Origin: Persicaria tinctoria
Taxonomy: Eukaryota > Streptophyta > Magnoliopsida > Caryophyllales > Polygonaceae
Assembly: GCA_037127255.1 (NCBI GenBank)
Contig: JBANSL010000004.1
Location: 87,440,627 to 87,504,626 of the forward strand
Direction: 5' to 3'
DNA: 64,000 nucleotides
Position 1 is the stretch's first letter; each line of letters opens with the position of its first letter. The position numbers and the translations under genes were made by a program. This document shows positions 58,957 through 64,000 of the stretch, in pieces. The notes beneath the pieces are model-generated. The model was not told the DNA's origin. It did not search any database and saw only the letters and a program-made list of their open reading frames with translations.

Positions 58957-60690
58957 TATAATTAAGTTTAGGTCACTCCTCCTATTGTACTTCAATTGGT
59001 TTTATAATGAACCATCAATTTTAACCTTGTTTTAAGAAGCCTAGAAAACTTGCAAAGCTAGACCTAGCTATAAGCTAGATATATACTTAGGTTTCATTAA
59101 TTAATCCATATTTAAAGAAGTTATAATCAATGTGTTTAATTCCTTCCTTGCTAAGTTAAACCAGTAGTTAAGTTTTTTTAGGAGCTTTAGGGCGAGTTTA
59201 TCATGTGTCCATTACTTCCACTTGAGGTAAAGCCTTTTTTTGTTAATTTATTGACAAAATTCATAGCCAATTAATCTTATATAGCGTACGTGGCTAATTT
59301 AGATTATACAAGTCGTGATAAATTTTACTGTATATGATAAATTATTTTGATAAGGTAAAAAATTGAGTAACGATAACTCAATAAGTCGACGGATCGACAG
59401 ATGGATTAACCGTCAATATACAATAAGACTAGCTAACACAAATCAGATCAGAGGAAATAAAAATAAACCTAAACGATAATAGAAATTACTGCATATGATA
59501 ATAGAAATTATTAGATGTAAAAATTAAATTATATGTGAAAAATAAACCTAAATGATTAATTTGTTGGGGCTTGTTTGGTTAAACATGATTAGAATTGAAG
59601 TATAATTCATGAGAAGTTAACTTTTTAGGAACTCAATTTTTATAAATTGTAAATATGTAAATAGAGAAAAATGGGTGTTTAGTTATATTTTGGATTACAA
59701 GAATTAGAATGAGAACAATAGAAATTTTAAATTATAAAGGGTGGCAATGAAACTTACTTATAGATGGACTAGGAAAGTAAATTTCTAACATCGGAATGGT
59801 CGCTCTTTATTTACCAATTCAAGGACTAGGAAAGTAAACTTCTCCAAATGAGGGAATTTAAATTCTCATAAATTTAACTTCTCACGTTTTTTCCGGGACG
59901 AAAAAGCCAACGAACACATATATTACCTCTACTTTGGGGATTTTCTACTTTCTACTTTTTTTTTTATTGCCAACCAAAAATCTCTGTGTACAAATTTTCA
60001 TTAGTAATTATTAGGGTCCTGTTAATGCCATGGCAATTTTTTCCGCTAAATACACGTACGATCGTCTTTACTGACACCGGAAGTCGGTGATTACAAAGCA
60101 TCCCCTGTTACCATCAAGCTACTTTGCCTACTTTGTTACTACTGACTTCAAAGTCGGCAAGTTTCAAAGTTGGGGATCTTGCCCTCGATCCCTTGCATTA
60201 TTTTTCTCGCTTTGTCGTCTCTACGTACCAATACCAAAATCGATAATTCAACCGTGCATTTGGTGATATGCCACCGTAGGCCCATAGATAGCAAATTAGC
60301 AAGCCGTAATTAATAACATCATCAAATTATGGTTTTGAAAGCAAAATAGAGAGAATAAAACGCAGGAAAAGAAATTGAAAGTTAGATTATAAAGACATAT
60401 TATCTGAGGTGATGATCAATCCTTTTTAAAGCATGTAAACTAAAACCCTTTTCTCACTCCCAATGTTCCAATTTATACACTTTTCTTTAATAATCTTTTG
60501 CTTTATTTTTAGGATCATCAAAAAAATCTGAAAAACACAAGAGTAATCCTAAAGAAAAATAGTTGTCCATTTGTATTCAGAGAAACTAAATACACCTCAA
60601 ATCAGGAGTTTGGGGTGCACGTTTATATGAACGTGGTGTCTAAACCCTGGTTTGTCTTCGATTTTCAGTGTATACCTGCACATTGATTTG
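58957..60690. other. Intergenic
   Basis: No gene is supported. A segment from about 59570 (GGGGCTTGTTTGGTTAAAC) to about 59920 may be an old MITE, with weak ends. Confidence 0.35.
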
Positions 60691-60698
60691 GACATGGC

Positions 60699-60747
60699 CA
60701 GGGGCGGAGCCAGAAAATAATCAAGAGGGGGGCTTGGGAATTTTTTT

Positions 60748-60790
<43 letters not shown>

Positions 60791-60973
60791 ATAATTTTGT
60801 TGTAAATAATATAGTAGAAAACACATTAAATATATAATTTAAATAGCTATTTTAAGTTTAAAAAATTAAAAGGGGTAAAATCCATAAAATGGGATTTGAA
60901 CTCAAAACCAAATCATTCAAAATTCCACCTCATACTAACTAATATAACCCACCTCATGCCCCCTCCGCCCCTG
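60699..60973. mobile_element. hAT MITE, CAGTGGCGGA family, copy 3
   Basis: 275 bp. The ends CAGGGGCGGAGCCAG and, inverted, CAGGGGCGGAGGGGG are flanked by GACATGGC (60691-60698) and GACGTGGC (60974-60981), an 8-bp duplication with one change. An (AT)n run lies at 60754-60787. No coding capacity. Confidence 0.88.
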
Positions 60974-61375
60974 GACGTGGCACCACATCAATAAGGACGT
61001 GCATTTACTTAATCAAGATTTACGGTATCTAACAACACCCGTTTGTATTACATTAATAACTAGCTGACGCTTGAATCGAGATAACATGAATCGTGATTAG
61101 ACGGTTCCAAACAACACCACGTACGTTCTGTCTCACGTCTGCTTCAGAAAGCAATCCCCTGATTCTCAAGCATTAAGACTTACTACAGTACTTGCCCTCT
61201 TTAACGTATGCTGCATTTTTTGTCGTTTGTCTCAAATACTCAGTAAAAGCTAATTTCATCTACTTACTGCTTCAATGCTTCATCAGTGTTGACTACTAAT
61301 CGAGATCTCAGTACTGACTCTAATCGAGCCATCGAGGTATTCCAAGTTTGTTTGGCGGATATCCTAGCTCCTATA

Positions 61376-61672
61376 TATCTAAATGTGAGATTTTTTACTA
61401 TTTAGCACGTATTTTAAGAAGTTAAAAACTATACACAATTAAAAATGTACGTTGGTTTCGACGTGCAAGTCACCCTCACTAATTAGCACTTTTTAAAAAT
61501 TAATTAACCTATTTTAACCCTGCATTTGTGGTGTATATAGTAAAGGTGATAAAGTATTAATTTTTTTAAAATAAATTTAATATTTATTAAAGTATTTAGT
61601 TTTTTTTTAAAATAAAATTTTATATAGTTTTTAGTTTCTTAAAATACGTACTGAAAAATCAAACTTCTTATA
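61376..61672. repeat. Degraded MITE related to the 58714 subfamily
   Basis: Inverted arms: TATTTAGCACGTATTTTAAG and AAAACTATA on the left pair with TATAGTTTTTAGTTTCTTAA and AATACGTACTG on the right. The outer ends are worn. Confidence 0.5.
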
Positions 61673-61683
61673 TATATATTTTT

Positions 61684-62832
61684 GGGAAATTCCGTTTGGT
61701 GCCCCTAAGTTTTTGACAATTCCGGTTGGTGTCCCACACTTTTTTTTTGTCCGGATGGTACCCCTGAGTTTTGTCAAAAGTCCGGCCCATGCCCAAAATT
61801 CATAGTTTCTTCTTTTTAATGAATAAAACCACCATTTATTTTTATTTTTTCATAAATATGCCCATTTTACTTTTAACATTGAACAAAACTACTTATTATT
61901 TAACAAAATTCAACACAAAAGTGACAAAATCAACTTTATTTTTTTAAAGTTTTACAAAATCACATATTATTTCCAATTTTTTTTATTGCAAAATCACTCT
62001 TGTTTAAAAAAAAAATAGAACAAAATCACTATGATTTTTAAAATTGTACAAAAGATCTATTATTTTTCTATACTTTGCAAAAACGAAAAACACTCATTAT
62101 TTGCAAAAACAATATTTAACACCTATTATTTTTCAAAACAATATTTAACTTATATCTCACTAACTTTAAACATTTGTAAATGTGATTGATCAATTTAAAC
62201 AAATGCTCGATTATAATTTTTTTGAAAAAGAAAAGTAAATTTTATTTATTCTATTTTCTTCTTGTAAAAGAAAAATACAATAAAAGATTAATCATTCTTA
62301 TCTTATTAGGTTTTATGTATTCCAACCAAAAGAAATGAATAACACCTTCTTTTATTACACAAGAAGTGGCTTTGTGCATTTTCTTAAAGCATAAAGGGTG
62401 GTTTTACACAAAGATGGTTTTATGAAGTATTTTTTTATAATTTATAGGTTAACTATTATTGTTCGCATAATAAGATAGTGGATTTGTGCAAGATATTGTA
62501 AATAATGGGTGATTATGTACATGCAATGTTTGGCAAATAATGAGATTTATTTTTTACAAAATATGAAAATTATATAACGGATATTTCGTGTAATGTTAAA
62601 AACAATGGTTGATTTTCTTCAAAAAACTTTTTGGAAAGAATCGGTATTTTTCGCTAAAACTTTGGCAATAATGTGTGATTTTTTCAATTTTAAAAAATAA
62701 AGATGGTTTTGTCAATTTTGTTCAATGTTAAAAGTAAATGGGCATATTTATGAAAAAATAAAAATAAAGGGTGATTTTATTCATTAAAAAGAAGAAACTA
62801 TGAGTTTTGGGCATGGGCCAGACTTTTTACTC
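61684..62832. mobile_element. Element with long terminal inverted repeats
   Basis: The arms pair over about 120 bp at high identity. The left arm starts near 61784 (GGCCCATGCCCAAAA, then TTTTTAATGAATAAAA, then CATAAATATGCCC); the right arm ends near 62825. Further in, both arms dissolve into degenerate repeats of an AAATCAC-ATTATTT motif. The left side extends another 90 bp (TTTGGTGCCCCTAAG, then GGTACCCCTGAG) with no right partner. It may be a Mutator-like or foldback element, truncated on the right. No frame of note. Confidence 0.65.
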
Positions 62833-62960
62833 ATCTTTGTTTTTCCAAACCAAACATATTTTCTAATTCATAAAAGAATATATAATTCATGAAACAAAAT
62901 CAAGTAGTTTTTTTTTAAAACTAAGAATTTGAGATCAGATATATTTGAATTTTAAAAGAC

Positions 62961-63102
62961 TGTGGAAGCTTTGATGAATTATCATTCAGAGGATATCACA
63001 TTATATAGACAAATATGATTACAGAAGAGATAAGAACAAATCTTTACATATCGTAATATACAAGGATAGTATAAACATTAATAATATATCATATCTCTAA
63101 TA
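62961..63102 (-). repeat. 3' LTR of a third Copia
   Basis: On the minus strand it reads TATTAGAGATATG through to CTTCCACA, about 142 bp. The start TA is a likely mutation of TG. Its partner lies beyond the window. The purine tract TGCCGGGGGG directly precedes it (63103-63112). Confidence 0.7.
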
Positions 63103-63112
63103 CCCCCCGGCA
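63103..63112 (-). promoter_or_regulatory. Polypurine tract of the third Copia
   Basis: The minus strand reads TGCCGGGGGG between the end of pol and the LTR. Confidence 0.65.
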
Positions 63113-63115
63113 AGC

Positions 63116-64000
63116 TCAAGGCGGAGGACCGACGTGGAGCTTGGAACGGAGGCGATCAAACCGACGGGAGCCAAGGGCTTTGGTGAAAATATCGGCAATC
63201 TGATTGTGTGTACTGATGTGACGAACAAAGAGCTCTCGAGCATCCACCTTCTCACGGACAAAGTGAAAGTCAATATGAATCTGTTTGGAGCGGTTGTTGA
63301 GAACAGGATTGTGAGTCATGAACGTCGCACTGAGACTATCACACAACAACGAAGGCGGACGAACCAACGATTGGCGCAAATCAAGAAGCAGGAGCTGGAT
63401 CCAACTGAGCTCTGCGACTGCCGCTGCAACAGCCCGATACTCAGCTTTTGTGCTCGACCTGGCAACCACACGCTGCTTGCGAGAAGTCCAGCTGATGAGG
63501 GAGGAGCCAAAGTAGATGGCATAGCCAAACTGAGACCGACAATCGTCGACGTCAGAGGCCCACCCTGCGTCGGAGAATGTTGTCACAATAAACTCTGAGG
63601 TAGGACGGAGGGTAAACCGATGGGCGATAGTACCCTTGAGGTAGCGAAGAATGCGCTTAACTGCCGACCAGTGCCCCCCCGTCGGACGGTGCATATACTG
63701 ACATACCCGGTTCACTGCGTAGGAGATCTCAGGTCGAGTAATAGTGACATACTGGAGAGCGCCAACTATGCTTCGATACAGAGACGGATCCTCCATTGGA
63801 TCACCAGACATGGTCAGGCGGGAGTGTGGCTCGGGAGGGGTGGAGATGGCCTTTGCATCGACCATCTTAGACCTCGTCAAGAGATCCCGAATGTAGCCTT
63901 GTTGACACATGTGAAGACCAGCAGGCGTGCGCGTGACCTCAATGCCAAGAAAGTAATGAAGATCCCCCAAATTCTTCAAAGATAACATACGGTTGAGCTG
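63116..64000 (-). CDS. Copia RT (C-terminal part) and RNase H, cut by the window edge
   Basis: An open frame runs from the window end to the stop at 63116. It starts within RT after the YVDD region (LGDLHYFLGIEV), then covers YRSIVGALQYVTITRPEISY, RNase H (SDAGWASD, STKAEYRAVA, CDSLSATFMT) and the C-terminal ADIFTKALG. No stop or frameshift is seen in this part. The SDAGWA block and RSSTKAEY vary slightly from consensus. The rest of the element lies outside the window, so completeness is unknown. It differs clearly from both other Copia elements here. Confidence 0.88.
   Translation of the reverse strand, partial: QLNRMLSLKNLGDLHYFLGIEVTRTPAGLHMCQQGYIRDLLTRSKMVDAKAISTPPEPHSRLTMSGDPMEDPSLYRSIVGALQYVTITRPEISYAVNRVCQYMHRPTGGHWSAVKRILRYLKGTIAHRFTLRPTSEFIVTTFSDAGWASDVDDCRSQFGYAIYFGSSLISWTSRKQRVVARSSTKAEYRAVAAAVAELSWIQLLLLDLRQSLVRPPSLLCDSLSATFMTHNPVLNNRSKQIHIDFHFVREKVDARELFVRHISTHNQIADIFTKALGSRRFDRLRSKLHVGPPP

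Overview
The window looks like nuclear DNA of a flowering plant, most likely a eudicot. It has spliced genes with AT-rich introns, five intact plant genes, two nuclear-type tRNA-Gly genes and a dense load of plant transposons. Lamiales or another asterid group is possible, but nothing here proves the order.

Genes, left to right. (1) 519-1932, minus: a two-exon receptor-like cytoplasmic kinase of the non-RD type. (2) 22742 to about 24840, minus: a conserved plant membrane protein of unknown function, with two tRNA-Gly(GCC) genes just beyond its 3' end. (3) 29830 to about 34000, plus: a pectin-type putative methyltransferase of the PMT20/PMT21 (ERD3) type. (4) 34494 to about 39560, minus: V-type proton ATPase subunit B, 14 coding exons, convergent with gene 3. 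(5) 47031 to about 52915, minus: a BREVIS RADIX family protein with two BRX domains and a probable 2.3 kb leader intron. All five reading frames join cleanly at GT-AG sites. The genes share no evident pathway; each is an ordinary single plant gene.

Mobile DNA fills much of the rest. A 3.4 kb internally deleted Copia element lies at 5251-8638 (TSD CTAAT). A complete Copia element lies at 10222-16606 with two identical 925-bp LTRs and one unbroken 1,426-codon gag-pol frame. A third Copia runs off the right edge from 62961. hAT-type elements lie at 18866-20166, 40584-41126, 43134-43929 and 60699-60973, each with an 8-bp target duplication. The one at 43134 sits inside a degenerate L1 element (about 42040-44829). 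Also present are a second L1 fragment, an RTE-type LINE tail, five copies of a tRNA-derived SINE (one with a perfect 16-bp TSD), four clear Stowaway-type MITEs, a Tourist-type MITE, two long-inverted-repeat elements and a CGGGT-rich repeat.

The points most worth a second look are these: the very young Copia that lacks a target duplication; the inverted repeat at the deletion scar of the older Copia; the tRNA-Gly duplication that carries pieces of the neighbouring gene; the possible lost or non-AUG start of that same gene; the in-frame 90-nt exitron-like intron in the BRX-family gene; and a GC-rich hairpin in its leader intron. I found no sign of a wholly new multi-gene system.
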